Shown piece after piece: positions 1 to 9,700 of a DNA stretch of 29,243 nt; position 1 is the stretch's first letter; each line of letters starts with the position of its first letter. The notes under the pieces were generated by a model. That model did not search any database and was not told the DNA's origin. It saw only the letters and a list, made by a program, of their open reading frames with translations. This DNA is from Saccoglossus kowalevskii (lineage: Eukaryota > Hemichordata > Enteropneusta > Harrimaniidae): positions 122,766 through 152,008 of the forward strand of contig NW_003158228.1 of assembly GCF_000003605.2 (NCBI RefSeq), written 5' to 3'. The translations under genes and the position numbers were made by a program.

Positions 1-616
1 TCTGTCTTCCCCTCTAGTACAAGCTCTGTCTTCCCCCTCTAGTACAAGCTCTCTCTTCCCCCTCTAGTACAAGCTCTCTCTTCTCCCTCTAGTACAAGCT
101 CTCTCTTCCCACTCTAGTACAAGCTCTCTCTTCCCCCTCTAGTACAAGCTCTGTCTTCCTTCTCTAGTACAAGCTCTCATTTCCCACTCTAGTACAAGCT
201 CTCATTTCCCCCTCTAGTACAAGCTCTCTCTTCCCCCTCTAGTACAAGCTCTCTCTTCCCACTCTAGTACAAGCTCTCTCTTCCCCCTCTAGTACAAGCT
301 GTGTCTTCCTCCTCTAGTACAAGCTCTCATTTCCCACTCTAGTACAAGCTCTCATTTCCCCCTCTAGTACAAGCTCTCTCTTCCCCCTCTAGTACAAGCT
401 CTTTCTTCCCACTCTAGTACAAGCTCTCTCTTCCCCCTCTAGTACAAGCTCTGTCTTGCCCCTCTAGTACAAGCTCTCATTTCCCACTCTAGTACAAGCT
501 CTCTCTTCCCCCTCTAGTACAAGCTCTGTCTTCCCCCTCTAGTACAAGCTCTCATTTCCCACTCTAGTACAAGCTCTCATTTCCCCCTCTAGTACAAACT
601 CTCTCTTCCTCCTCTA
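1..616. repeat. 25-bp minisatellite with 150-bp higher-order structure
   Basis: AGTACAAGCTCT recurs every 25 bp without a slip from 16 to 591, giving 24 units, and the array continues off the left edge. Units differ at fixed positions: CTCTCTT, CTGTCTT or CTCATTT in the middle, and CCCA or CCCC before the CTCT that ends each unit. These variants recur in the same six-unit order at 91-240 and 241-390. The next copy is cut to four units (391-490) and a last copy follows (491-615), consistent with a three-unit (75-bp) deletion. One strand is strongly pyrimidine-rich. Since 25 is not a multiple of 3, the array is not a conserved coding repeat. Confidence 0.97.
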
Positions 617-1749
617 ATGTGCATTGAATACTTGTTTGGTTGTTAACCATATACACTATCAGCAGATGACCTGATAGATCCAAATCAGTTCAAATTATCA
701 AGATCAATATTTCTCTAGGGTTCTATTACAATAAAGCTTTTAGCTCACATCTGGAATTTATATTACACACTGTATATTGTATGCTGTATATATTACACCT
801 CCTGGGATTTGCTAAAGTGTAAAATAGTTGTAACCATGGTGACTAATACTGCAGTATTTATCTTAGCCAAATAACTGGCTTGTTTTATCTATTTGGTGAA
901 CAAGATAACATCATCCTATGAGAATTTATGATATTTCAGATATATGCTTGCAGTAAAAATACACACAAATAATCACATTTGCTGTATTAGAAGCATGTCT
1001 CTAATAAAAAAGTACACATTGCAATCTTTGTATTTATTATGTGCTACTAATAAATAAAATATGGTATTGTATTTTGTCAACCATTAATATTTAACACAGA
1101 GTAAGCTTTTCACAGTATAACTTTAAATGTTTCAATGGTGATTAATGTGATTTTTTCAAAAGATTTGAATTTCAACTTTTCAACAATTTTCTGTCAAATC
1201 TAAAACTAACTGACAAGGGTTGGCAGAAACCTACTTCAAACTAAAAATTGAAAATACAAGTGCTTTTATAACTAAAGTTATAAGCTCAAGAATATTTTAA
1301 ATCATCTACAGATGTTACCTAATGACGACTACATCTGGTTTTCATCTTAGATCTTAGTATAATGACATCAGTACAGCTAGTACATGATTCAAATACACAT
1401 TTTGTTATGCATTCCATGACATGTGGTAGTTTCTCTTTCAGTAGTGCCTACACTTTGCATAAATTTGCATAAATTAGGTAGCAATAGTTTGAGAAAAAAG
1501 TTGATGTCAGCATTCATTACATGTATGTATGTATTTTCATGTCAAGATTACATAGCAACATTTTGTTGTTTTTTTAACTACGATGCTAATAGCCCCCTCA
1601 AAGTAATGTTAGACTTGTCTTTATAAGAGAACTGATGTATTGTGTAATCCACAATATATTCAAGGTCTATCTGTTATATCCAACTTTAGTTCCTTGCAAT
1701 GGTCATCACCACTGTAACTATAGAAAAGTTAATGCCTGAACTATTGATA
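617..1749. other. AT-rich intergenic DNA, nothing recognised
   Basis: I see no coding signal, RNA gene or clear repeat. A POU-type octamer ATTTGCAT occurs near 1464, and there is a short ATGTATGTATG run near 1520. The open frames here are short and show no domain. Confidence 0.6.
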
Positions 1750-1768
1750 TAGCGCCCTCTTGTGGCAG
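1750..1768 (-). promoter_or_regulatory. CTCF-like motif, copy 1
   Basis: The plus strand reads TAGCGCCCTCTTGTGGCAG. Its complement contains CCACAAGAGGGCGC, a close match to the CTCF core CCACYAGRKGGCRC known from bilaterians. CTCF is a zinc-finger architectural protein. The same 19-mer with one substitution recurs at 2163-2181 in the same orientation. The motif is seen directly; binding is inferred. It could instead be part of a dispersed repeat. Confidence 0.5.
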
Positions 1769-1910
1769 GTTACCAAAAACCTTAGGTGTTTACAGCGTAG
1801 TATCGTAATGGGGCTTCTAAGGTGAAGAGGCAACTTTCTATGATCAATCTCCAAATTTAGCAGGAGTCGTAATGATAGACTGAAATACTTAAAGCTTGAT
1901 GATCTTAATT

Positions 1911-2050
1911 GGGAGATCTGCATGGTATTACATGCACAGATGTGTGGTGGGATCAAAGCTGATGGCTTTTGGGAGATCTGCATGGTGTCACATGTACAGA
2001 TGTGTGGTGAGATCAAACCTGCTGGTAGCTTTTGTGAGATCTGCTTGGCG
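1911..2050. repeat. 60/63-bp tandem repeat, 2.3 copies
   Basis: GGGAGATCTGCATGGT starts at 1911 and again at 1971, and a third, partial copy (GTGAGATCTGCTTGG) starts at 2034. The units share a CACAGATGTGTGGTG block. Periods of 60 and 63 are multiples of three, which leaves repetitive open frames on both strands (for example GRSAW repeated on plus). These frames look like a by-product of the repeat rather than a gene. The array lies between two CTCF-like motifs. Confidence 0.88.
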
Positions 2051-2162
2051 TATATATCAATATATTTCATTCATTAGTAAGAGTGTTTTTTCCGCTTCTT
2101 ACAAAACTGGTTCCATGGATACTAATACTCTGAAGATTACTGTAAATCTGTATTACATTGAA

Positions 2163-2181
2163 TAGCGCCCTCTGGTGGCAG
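2163..2181 (-). promoter_or_regulatory. CTCF-like motif, copy 2 (near-consensus)
   Basis: The plus strand reads TAGCGCCCTCTGGTGGCAG. The complement CTGCCACCAGAGGGCGCTA matches the vertebrate 19-bp CTCF consensus at about 17 positions. It lies 413 bp from copy 1, points the same way, and sits about 670 bp beyond the 3' end of the receptor gene. Occupancy is inferred from sequence only. Confidence 0.6.
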
Positions 2182-2854
2182 TTAAATTTATTCCTCTGTT
2201 TATACATACTATTTAAAGTATAATGCCAGTAAACTAATAAAGTCTATGATAAAAATGAATAGCCTTGGGAACACTTTTAAAGCATAGCACATTTTATTAT
2301 ATCATAAATATATATTGGGAAGCAATTTACATACAGTACCAGTAACTTGTATATTTGAAAAAGAAAGTCTGAATAACATAAGGCTGAATTGAAGCAGATT
2401 TTGGCAGTAAGCTCTACTTGCAATATTTCACAGAAGCAATGTCAAACAACATAACTAACCACAACCACCTTCTATTTGACACATGTGTACAATACATATT
2501 ATTATTGATAGTGTTCGGCCATACTGAATGCCTGATTTAATTATTACATGTACATGTATTGTCATTATTTTCACCTTATGGTTGATGATCAACATTTTTT
2601 TAGTAATAGTAATGTTTTATCAATGTTAACGAATAAGTAAAATGTTATTTACAACTCCTTGCCACAAAATCTTTTTTTTTTGCGTACATGATTATTTCTG
2701 TAATGCCTTTCATGAGTTATTGTGGCCTACAGGCAATATCGAATAAGAGCGTCAGTGTTCATTTTGACTGGATGATTCATCATCGCCTTGTAAAATATCA
2801 TCAAAAACCACCCACTGATTTTTCTCTGGGTCTCTTATTGCAAAGAGTGACGAT
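2182..2854. other. 3' flank of the receptor gene
   Basis: AT-rich DNA that would hold the 3' UTR of the minus-strand receptor. A minus-strand AATAAA (TTTATT on plus) lies at 2293-2298, about 560 bp past the stop codon, and another near 2188. Either could be the poly(A) signal, but neither is confirmed. TACATGTACATGTA lies near 2548 and a T-run near 2672. Nothing else is recognised. Confidence 0.45.
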
Positions 2855-3913
2855 TCATACTCGATCGATTGATGATGTCTCCATTTTGTGATCACGTGAT
2901 TTACATAGACATCGGCTATCAAAGAACATGGCCTTGTATCCTTCCCTGAAATTACGATTGAGGGCACCATATAGAATTGGATTCACGGAACTGTTAAGGC
3001 AGGCAACAAGTGCCGACCAAGTGTGGACGTTGTCTGGTACCTTCATCATGTAGTCAAGGAAGTTGGAAATCATATATGGTAGCCACATTAGCACAAAGAA
3101 AAGAAAGACGATGAAGCGTGTCATGTGATGATGGGTGGATCGGTACATATTGGATGACTCAAAGCTCGTACTGGCCAGGCTTTCACGTCGCTGCGTCTGT
3201 ATGGCTTTGTGGCTCATCCGTACTGTCTGGAATATCCTGTAGTAGCAGAATGCACATACACACGATGGGGTCACAAAGACAGCTAGGAATAAAAAGAGAG
3301 AGTAAGCTAAGTCCTGTACTCTAATCACTTGACAAGAGTAGATTCTTCTATCATAAGAGATACTGCTCCAACCAAAGTTTGGTGGTAGGTTTATAAGGAT
3401 GGATACAATCCACAGAACGGTGATCATCCAGTACACGTTACATCTACGATAAAGACGAGGGTAGAAATTCCTGGATGTAATGCAGTGATATCGGTTTAGA
3501 CTAATGGCCATTAAGTGTAACAGAGAGGCTACCGCCGATGTCCCAAGCAGTGTTCCCGAAATATTGCACATCAAGTGTCCAAACCGCCATTCATTGTTCA
3601 GTAATGAGTCAATACTGACAATCATAATGAAGCCGAACAAAATATCTGCTGACGACAGACTAGCGATAAATACATTTCCAACAGTTCTCAGGCGTGGCTG
3701 GGTTGCTATGGCAATAATCACTAAGGCATTTCCGAGAACCGATGTCAAGAAGATGAGGATCATGATGATAGCTTCCACGATGATAGCAGCGCTTGATCTA
3801 TCATGTGCATCACTTGAATCTCCGGTAGATGCATTTGTTATATTTGTTGCCAAAATAAAATCCAATATAACCGGATAGCTTTCATTTTTGTTTGCCATGC
3901 TTTCAATCCACAT
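2855..3913 (-). CDS. Class A (rhodopsin-like) GPCR, melatonin/Tre1/Moody-like
   Basis: A seven-transmembrane receptor of the plasma membrane, complete in one exon (352 aa), with an unknown ligand. Residues: GN in TM1 (N62), D90 in TM2, C116 and C194 for the TM3-ECL2 disulfide, N140-R141-Y142 in place of DRY, W168 in TM4, P216 in TM5, MWLP (W277, P279) in TM6, and NPILY (N311-Y315) in TM7 followed by a basic helix 8. The N-terminus has N-glycosylation sequons at N10, N24 and N27. C335 and C337 could be palmitoylated, and the tail ends in DRV, a possible class III PDZ ligand. NRY and YDRRIYSC in ECL2 recall melatonin receptors; Tre1, Moody and GPR84 also carry NRY. The first in-frame ATG is at 3913 in a poor context. 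The ATG at 3898 (347 aa) has A at -3 and G at +4 and may be the true start. An in-frame TAA lies upstream at 3959-3961. Subfamily and ligand remain uncertain. Confidence 0.93.
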   Translation of the reverse strand: MWIESMANKNESYPVILDFILATNITNASTGDSSDAHDRSSAAIIVEAIIMILIFLTSVLGNALVIIAIATQPRLRTVGNVFIASLSSADILFGFIMIVSIDSLLNNEWRFGHLMCNISGTLLGTSAVASLLHLMAISLNRYHCITSRNFYPRLYRRCNVYWMITVLWIVSILINLPPNFGWSSISYDRRIYSCQVIRVQDLAYSLFLFLAVFVTPSCVCAFCYYRIFQTVRMSHKAIQTQRRESLASTSFESSNMYRSTHHHMTRFIVFLFFVLMWLPYMISNFLDYMMKVPDNVHTWSALVACLNSSVNPILYGALNRNFREGYKAMFFDSRCLCKSRDHKMETSSIDRV

Positions 3914-4130
3914 ATAAGGTTTCAAAACGTTAAGGCATGTATCGATGCACTCCGCTTGTTACTAATGTGGAAGAAAGCGGCGTTTCTTTGTCAGTCACGA
4001 CTCGGGCACTTACGCAGACAACTCAAATACCATGCAATTGTACATCCCTTAGGGGATTTGTCATAAATTGCAATTCGTTCCCTCAATGCATCTACAATAT
4101 ATTCTCCTCTGCTCTATGGTAACAGTCGTG
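3914..4130 (-). promoter_or_regulatory. CpG-enriched 5' flank of the receptor
   Basis: About nine CpG fall within roughly 100 bp (3926-4020), against a CpG-poor background. On the minus strand a pyrimidine tract ending in ATTAG (complement at 3962-3966) makes a plausible 3' splice site, so the coding exon may start near 3961 with a 5' UTR exon further right. A donor-like GTAAGT (complement ACTTAC near 4010) lies only about 50 bp upstream. AATATATT near 4096-4103 is TATA-like. These elements are seen; promoter function is inferred. Confidence 0.35.
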
Positions 4131-4200
4131 GAGTAGTTTATGACCAATTTTGGCTCTGAATTGCCAGGCATATACATCCACTCAGATATCTGAAAAAAAT

Positions 4201-4290
4201 CATAAGAATAATTTTATATTGATATTAATATCAATAATAATACTAAGTAAAAAATACCTCTAATAATAATAATGAGATATAATTTAAATC
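4201..4290. repeat. AT-rich simple sequence with 20-bp palindrome
   Basis: An (AAT)n-like tract that includes the perfect palindrome TATTGATATTAATATCAATA at 4217-4236. It could form a cruciform, but such palindromes are common in AT-rich DNA. Confidence 0.7.
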
Positions 4291-4489
4291 ACATTAACAT
4301 AAAATGTGGCAATCTTTTTTTGATGATGGGATTTGATAAGAATTTAAATTATTTAATAATAATTTTTAGATAATATTCTGTAGGATAAACTTTTTGTTTG
4401 TTTTAGAATTAAGTTTTATAGTTCAATGACTGGCATATTTTCAAGTTTATTAAAGCTAAAATCACTATGAAATATGAGATGTAATCAGT

Positions 4490-4660
4490 CAGGGAGCCCG
4501 CTCCTCTAAAATATGAATACTTCGTTGTAAACTGAGAACAGACTTCTCAAGGTACCAAGTGAGTACTGGTCACCAAATCCGGGAGGAGAATAACGCACTG
4601 GAAAGGAGCACTTGTAGCTAAGATGTTTATTGCTCAACTGCTAGGCCTGGAGTCTAAATA
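4490..4660. other. GC-richer patch of unknown origin
   Basis: This stretch is visibly richer in G+C than its flanks. It contains a tight inverted repeat (GGAGC, two bases, GCTCC, near 4495) and blocks such as AATCCGGGAGGAGAATAACG. No frame stays open over it and no tRNA-like A or B box is evident. It could be a SINE, an LTR remnant or another old insertion; I cannot name a family. Confidence 0.3.
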
Positions 4661-5829
4661 CTCATGAGATGTTCTATACAATGTATCAATATCATTATGC
4701 AAATAACTAAACTAATTGTCATAGTCTCAAATCATTACAATCGTACAAAAATAATATTTATAATTTCTGCTGCTGACTGTCACATAATACTGGTGCACAG
4801 CTGAAACATTTATGATCAGTAACCTGCCTTTTATGGTTGTGTTCAGGAAATTACATTTTTTAATATCATTTGTTTCTTTTATCCATTGATCACATTGAAA
4901 TTTTGTACCAGTTTCAGACTGTCTATTGTCGTAGACACACACATGCTGATCAAAGTAAATATGTACAGTGTGCATGAATCAAACCCCTAGCGCACACGTA
5001 TGGCATCAAATCGCTATTAAAGCCTGCATGTTTATGCTTTGATTACCTTATTGTTTACTCTGTATACAGAGTTATTTCTGTGATTTACCCCGGTCTTTCT
5101 TATGTTACAAGCAACTGTGAGTTTAAATGACAATGAGCAATGTGATAATTATACACCTTTCATTTTGCAATCTAGAATAACTATAAAGATTTGTTAAAAT
5201 AAAATATTGCAGAAAAGTTTAAAAATAATTAAGCAATGAAACATTTCAGAAAAAAATATTAAATATTTTGGCTGTATTTTGTATATCCATGACAGAAACT
5301 GTTATTTTGCATTAAAATTTACAACACATAGCGGCAGAATTTCATTCATCTGATGATGCATTTTAATTGGTCCATAGAGAATAGGTTGTTTTCGGTTAAT
5401 TGGAGGATTACATGACTTCAACTTTACAATCCATACTACATTCATGTGTCTATATCGAAATTCAGAAGAAAATCTACAGAAATCGATAGTGAAATGTGTA
5501 TGCAATATAGCCATAGCATAAATCACGTAAATATCATATGTGCCAGCAAGTTAAGTAACAGGTGATGCCTAAAGGTTGAGGTAATGTCAAATCAACGAAG
5601 GGGTGATTGTGAATACTGTTATAATATAATTGTACTATGGTGTGGAAATATATATTTGTTCATAATGATAATAGATGTCATTGCTATAGTACATGAATAG
5701 CTTTTTGACCTGTCAGATTGAAAATTAATTTCCTGTATATAATACCTCGATCAGATTAGATGGTCACAGGGGTAATTCTCTGGATATGGTTGCTGATCAT
5801 GCTCCAGAGAGGATACATTTAAAACCATT

Positions 5830-5843
5830 GGGGGGGGGGGGGG
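5830..5843. repeat. G14 homopolymer
   Basis: Fourteen consecutive G residues, able in principle to form a quadruplex. The exact length in raw sequence is prone to error. Confidence 0.9.
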
Positions 5844-6790
5844 TGGATGGACTGATTTATAGATTTACTTCACATAAAGTAGGGTAAAAAAATAAAGTAA
5901 AGTGAAAGACCTAATTCATCTGCCACACTTTTTTTAATCCTCTTCTCCCCTCAAGACACTTTGGTACTACCCTTGTACATTAGGTTTCAGAGTATTGTTT
6001 ACTGTTTTGTCAAAACTGTCAAGGCATTAATGAAGTCATGATGCATTATGTAAAAAACAAAAACTAGAATGAACATATAACTGTTATGTTGTTTGAACAT
6101 GTCATTTGGTTGTTGGGATTTGTTCAAGCAGTAATTGGAACTTATGACTAATCTCTGAAAGGCTAGAGCAAAATAACCCAGTTGAGGTATAAGTGATTTT
6201 TATCAGCTGCACATGTTGCCTGTATTTGATCCATTTCACGCACAGAACAACATTCTATAGTTCTATTTTTAGCAAGGTCCTTCCTGTAATTGCGCAAATG
6301 CTGTTCAGAAAATTATACACAGAAAAATAGAATAAAAAGAGGATTAAGCTATCGAATAATTAGATTTATATTACGTAATATTCACCACACTGACTGCACA
6401 GTGTGATTGTCATAGAAATTAATTAATCTAATTAAACATCAGTACTCCCTGTAGATGTCTCCTGAGAAACAATGTACTCATGCGGTCACCTAGTTCGCAT
6501 GTTTTCACCCACGGTTAAGAAGGTTGCCAGGTAGTTTTTGTGTATCAGTATTTTAAGTTGACAGTTGAGTGATATCTCGTTACCTCATCACAGCCTCACT
6601 AATTGGTTCAATACTGAAGTGCTATTTATAAGCGTCAATATTCTTCAATATGGCACCCTTTAAAAAGGAAAATGTGAACAGATTTGTCTGTAAGAATGAC
6701 TCATTGCACATTAGTCTATTTCTCGTTTACTTGTTATGTCATTACCTTTATGTGGTTAGAAACTAGATTTGAATTGTACATGGAATCTAC

Positions 6791-6824
6791 AGTGCTAAGA
6801 ACAGTCAATATTGTTCTTAGTATT
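6791..6824 (+). repeat. Hairpin with 9-bp perfect stem
   Basis: CTAAGAACA (6795-6803) pairs with TGTTCTTAG (6812-6820) across an 8-base loop. With G-U pairs in RNA the stem extends to about 13 bp (6791-6824). It is too short for a typical animal pre-miRNA, so it may be a MITE relic or chance. Confidence 0.6.
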
Positions 6825-6960
6825 TTGTAAAGTTCAGGCCATTATTATACATGTAATTGCCCCATTTTTGGGAAGCTTCTTCTGAAGTATTGTGATATTG
6901 AAAGGAATATGGGCACAACAAATGTGCATCATTACACTAATATCTAAAGACCAGAAACCA

Positions 6961-6991
6961 TTTGTTTTGGCCTAAGACAGACCAAAACAAA
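6961..6991. repeat. Hairpin with 10-bp perfect stem
   Basis: TTTGTTTTGG (6961-6970) is the exact complement of CCAAAACAAA (6982-6991), with an 11-base loop. A related CCAAACCAAA hairpin lies at 14425-14448, so the two might share an origin. Confidence 0.7.
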
Positions 6992-7579
6992 AATATGTTT
7001 CCTGAGGAAAATATAGTTTTCATATGACCATTATATCTTATTTCAAGGATTTTTTTACTAATTTTGAAAAAGATTATATTCAGTAATTTTATTTTATCTT
7101 GATCAAAAGTTTTAAATATTTTGATTAAGATTTTGATTAAGAATTATTTTAAGAAGTTATTTTCTTAAAAATAAAGTTTTGTAGATAGTATAAATATACA
7201 GAAATTGATGAAAAACTTACAAATAATTTGATAAAAAATTTAACAAGGATAAGATAAAAGTGTGAAAATTAATGTGAATGAGAAACCATTATCTATAACA
7301 TTAGATATAAACATTTTACCACAATGATCTATTTGGCTACAAATAATAAAATGATAGTAGATTGTTGAGTACAGTAACGTTTGTTTTTAAGGATACACAC
7401 AATATGTAAATAAAGCTGGTATGACCACACAAAAAATTAAAATGTGTAAATATTATTCACTCAAACTTAAATTTGACAGTTGATACATCACGCACACATC
7501 ATATCACCAAATATTACTGAAGGGGCTGGATTTAAGTATGTAGTGAAAGCCATGCACATATTTTCACTGTGTAGACAAA

Positions 7580-7777
7580 ATGAATGCTAAAGTTGAACGT
7601 GACTTGGCACGAGTAAAACTGAATTGCATCCATTATGTTTTCGGTACTCACGCTTTACTTTGTCTCCTCCTATTCATTACCACTGTACTTTTTAGTCTGT
7701 TGTCCGTAGATGAAGTTGATAAGAGTACTGAAGTTAAAATTAGCCTAGTTAAGCAGGAGTGTACTCAGCAGATATAA
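7580..7777 (+). CDS. Possible small single-pass membrane protein (65 aa)
   Basis: An ATG-started frame of 65 residues with a basic N-terminal part, one hydrophobic segment at about 25-43 (HALLCLLLFITTVLFSLL) and a polar, charged C-terminus. It contains five CpG in about 200 bp, more than the surrounding DNA, which mildly favours coding. The ATG has A at -3. An upstream ATG opens a 12-codon overlapping frame. ATTAAA at 8026-8031 could serve as a poly(A) signal. I recognise no family. It could equally be a 5' exon, an old insertion or a chance frame. Confidence 0.25.
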   Translation: MNAKVERDLARVKLNCIHYVFGTHALLCLLLFITTVLFSLLSVDEVDKSTEVKISLVKQECTQQI

Positions 7778-9184
7778 CACATTGTTGGTGTGTTGTAATT
7801 ATATTCATTTGACAGCCTGCAGGCATGTAGCTACCAGTCCCTGTGAGGGTGTATCCCTGCCAATGCTAATTACATGGTAAAATGGTGTACATTTCACATA
7901 TCATTGAGCCTATGAATGTGAGTGAATTGGTCTAGCAAAAACACAAACATTATTTTACTATTTGACACATGTTGAGTTTATGATATATATTTAGGAGGGG
8001 TGTATATTTTTACCTTGCATGAATCATTAAATAGAAGAAAAGATATATGGCAAGTGTCTGTCCTTATAATTGTTGTTGTCGTCCTCGTTGATTATATTGA
8101 TTGTATTCAAAAATGACATAATTTGTTAATTTTTCTAGTCAAGAAAGTCATAATTTTATAGCAATTTTCACTGGGATATTTATTACTGGGAATATTATTT
8201 ATCACTAGGGTGATATTTATGTCCTGTGAATTCAAATCTGATTTTCAAACCATGAAAAATATTTCTGGGCTAATCTGCATTGGCTTGAAAGCCCACAACC
8301 CCTGATTCTAATGCCTGGTATAGGATAGTCAATCTAAACCAATGAAACTAACCTTTAAATTTGGAGTGATTGACAATAAGAAGACAGTTCTGCCATCAAA
8401 ATATCAGTTTCTCTTATCTTATAGGCTAGGTTGTCATAGTTTTGCTATGTTATAATTGTAGTGTCAAAAACTAATATCATATGTACATTTTTTTTCAATG
8501 AGAGCAATATTAGGAAAGTTCAAGAAATGCTCTTCTCTTGATTTGTCAGCCACATGAAAATTAAGCTGTACATTTTTGTTTGCTGTGTGAAGCTAATCCC
8601 AGAGCTGTGGGTGAGAGGAATGTTTCCCAGGTTGTACGGAAGATAAAACCATGCCTTCCCAGCTGAAATAACACACACATGGGTATATTGGAAATAATTA
8701 CCTAGCTGATTGGGTGGCTGTAGAAATAAATTTAACGTCTGATACTGTTACATAACAAATCAGCCAACTAATTATGTGCTATAGTTAAATATGTGATATT
8801 GATATCGACAGTTAAATCGGTACATGGTGGTAGTGTAATATGAATAATAATGAATTGAATGCTAGTGATTGTATGTCATGTAACTTAAGTCTCTTTACTG
8901 TCCTTTAATATGTCTTAATAGCTAGTGGTTTATGGCTAACATGAAAATTTAGTAGAACTGTCTTTTAACTGATTAAATGTTGCTTGACAGCTTATGAAAT
9001 CAGCCTCTGAATTTATAATAGTTGACATATGCATGTACATGTGTATAACAGTTAAATTATTCATCATACTCATAACAAACATCATCTGCAGTGATTAATA
9101 ATTTCATTTATAAAATAATTATTGTAACTCTAACTGGATACAGGGGAGACTTATGGATTGGGTTTTGTCAGTTTGTTCGACTTT
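7778..9184. other. Intergenic DNA, nothing recognised
   Basis: AT-rich sequence without a convincing frame, tandem repeat or RNA gene. Confidence 0.55.
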
Positions 9185-9700
9185 CACATTTTCTCAGCCA
9201 AACTTGGTATATAGTTGATACATATGCTTCAGATTTTATTTCTTGATAACGTTCAAAATGGCCAATTGACAGCCACATTTGACCCCAAAAGTCTTTAAAA
9301 AAATGCATTTTATACATGTAAAGCATTATCTCAGATTCGTGCAGGCCAATTCAGTTCAAACTTAGTTAATACAATGTATCTAGCTGTTCGCATACTGAAG
9401 CACATACATTACTTTTCACGGATTTTGGGGACTGGCTGCCTTTTTATGATCACCCAAGTTTATTCAGTTATAAAGTACATTATATTATTTCACAAAGATG
9501 CATATTGATATTTTTGAAATTCCATCCAATATGGCCTACTGGAAGCCATTTTGTTTGACAACAATCAGCAACTTTTTTCATACAATTTTAGGTCCAAACA
9601 ATTGTCAACATCAATGAAAGTTGATTTGTGTCATGATCCAGTTTAAGATGGTCGCTTGGCAGCCATTTTTTTACATTCCTAACATAGATATTTAGAGACT
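9185..9700. repeat. Diverged interspersed/tandem repeat (ATGGCC...GCCAT units)
   Basis: Four diverged occurrences of a block resembling ATGGCC-NNN-TGG-(C/A)AGCCAT lie near 9256, 9426, 9530 and 9645, about 105-170 bp apart. The best are ATGGCCTACTGGAAGCCATT (9531-9550) and ATGGTCGCTTGGCAGCCAT (9648-9666). Each block is partly self-complementary (GGCC...GGC). The first unit carries CCAAACTTGGTATATAG, resembling the AAACTTGGTNCATAG block in the array at 21.8-22.8 kb. The family is not named. Confidence 0.45.

Larger units (their letters stand above)
4661..7579. other. Intergenic DNA with scattered palindromes
   Basis: No gene is recognised. Palindromes include ACTCTGTATACAGAGT at 5057-5072 and ATATTACGTAATAT at 6368-6381, plus a 7-bp stem (CACACTG/CAGTGTG) at 6386-6405. 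Two stronger hairpins are listed separately. A minus-strand frame at 4727-4975 has several cysteines but no recognisable domain. Confidence 0.5.

Noticed and set aside
1..616. Regular 25-bp units as a CRISPR array
   Set aside because: There are no unique spacers; units are contiguous and the setting is eukaryotic.
3914..3925. Extending the receptor to a TTG start at 3925
   Set aside because: TTG is not a usual start in animal nuclear genes, and ATGs at 3913 and 3898 are available.
4490..4660. tRNA-derived SINE
   Set aside because: No A-box or B-box promoter sequence could be identified.
4727..4975. Cysteine-containing minus-strand frame as an extracellular domain
   Set aside because: The cysteine pattern matches no family I recognise and flanking sequence gives no exon boundaries.
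6791..6824. Pre-miRNA
   Set aside because: The stem is too short for Drosha/Dicer processing, and no longer pairing continues outward.
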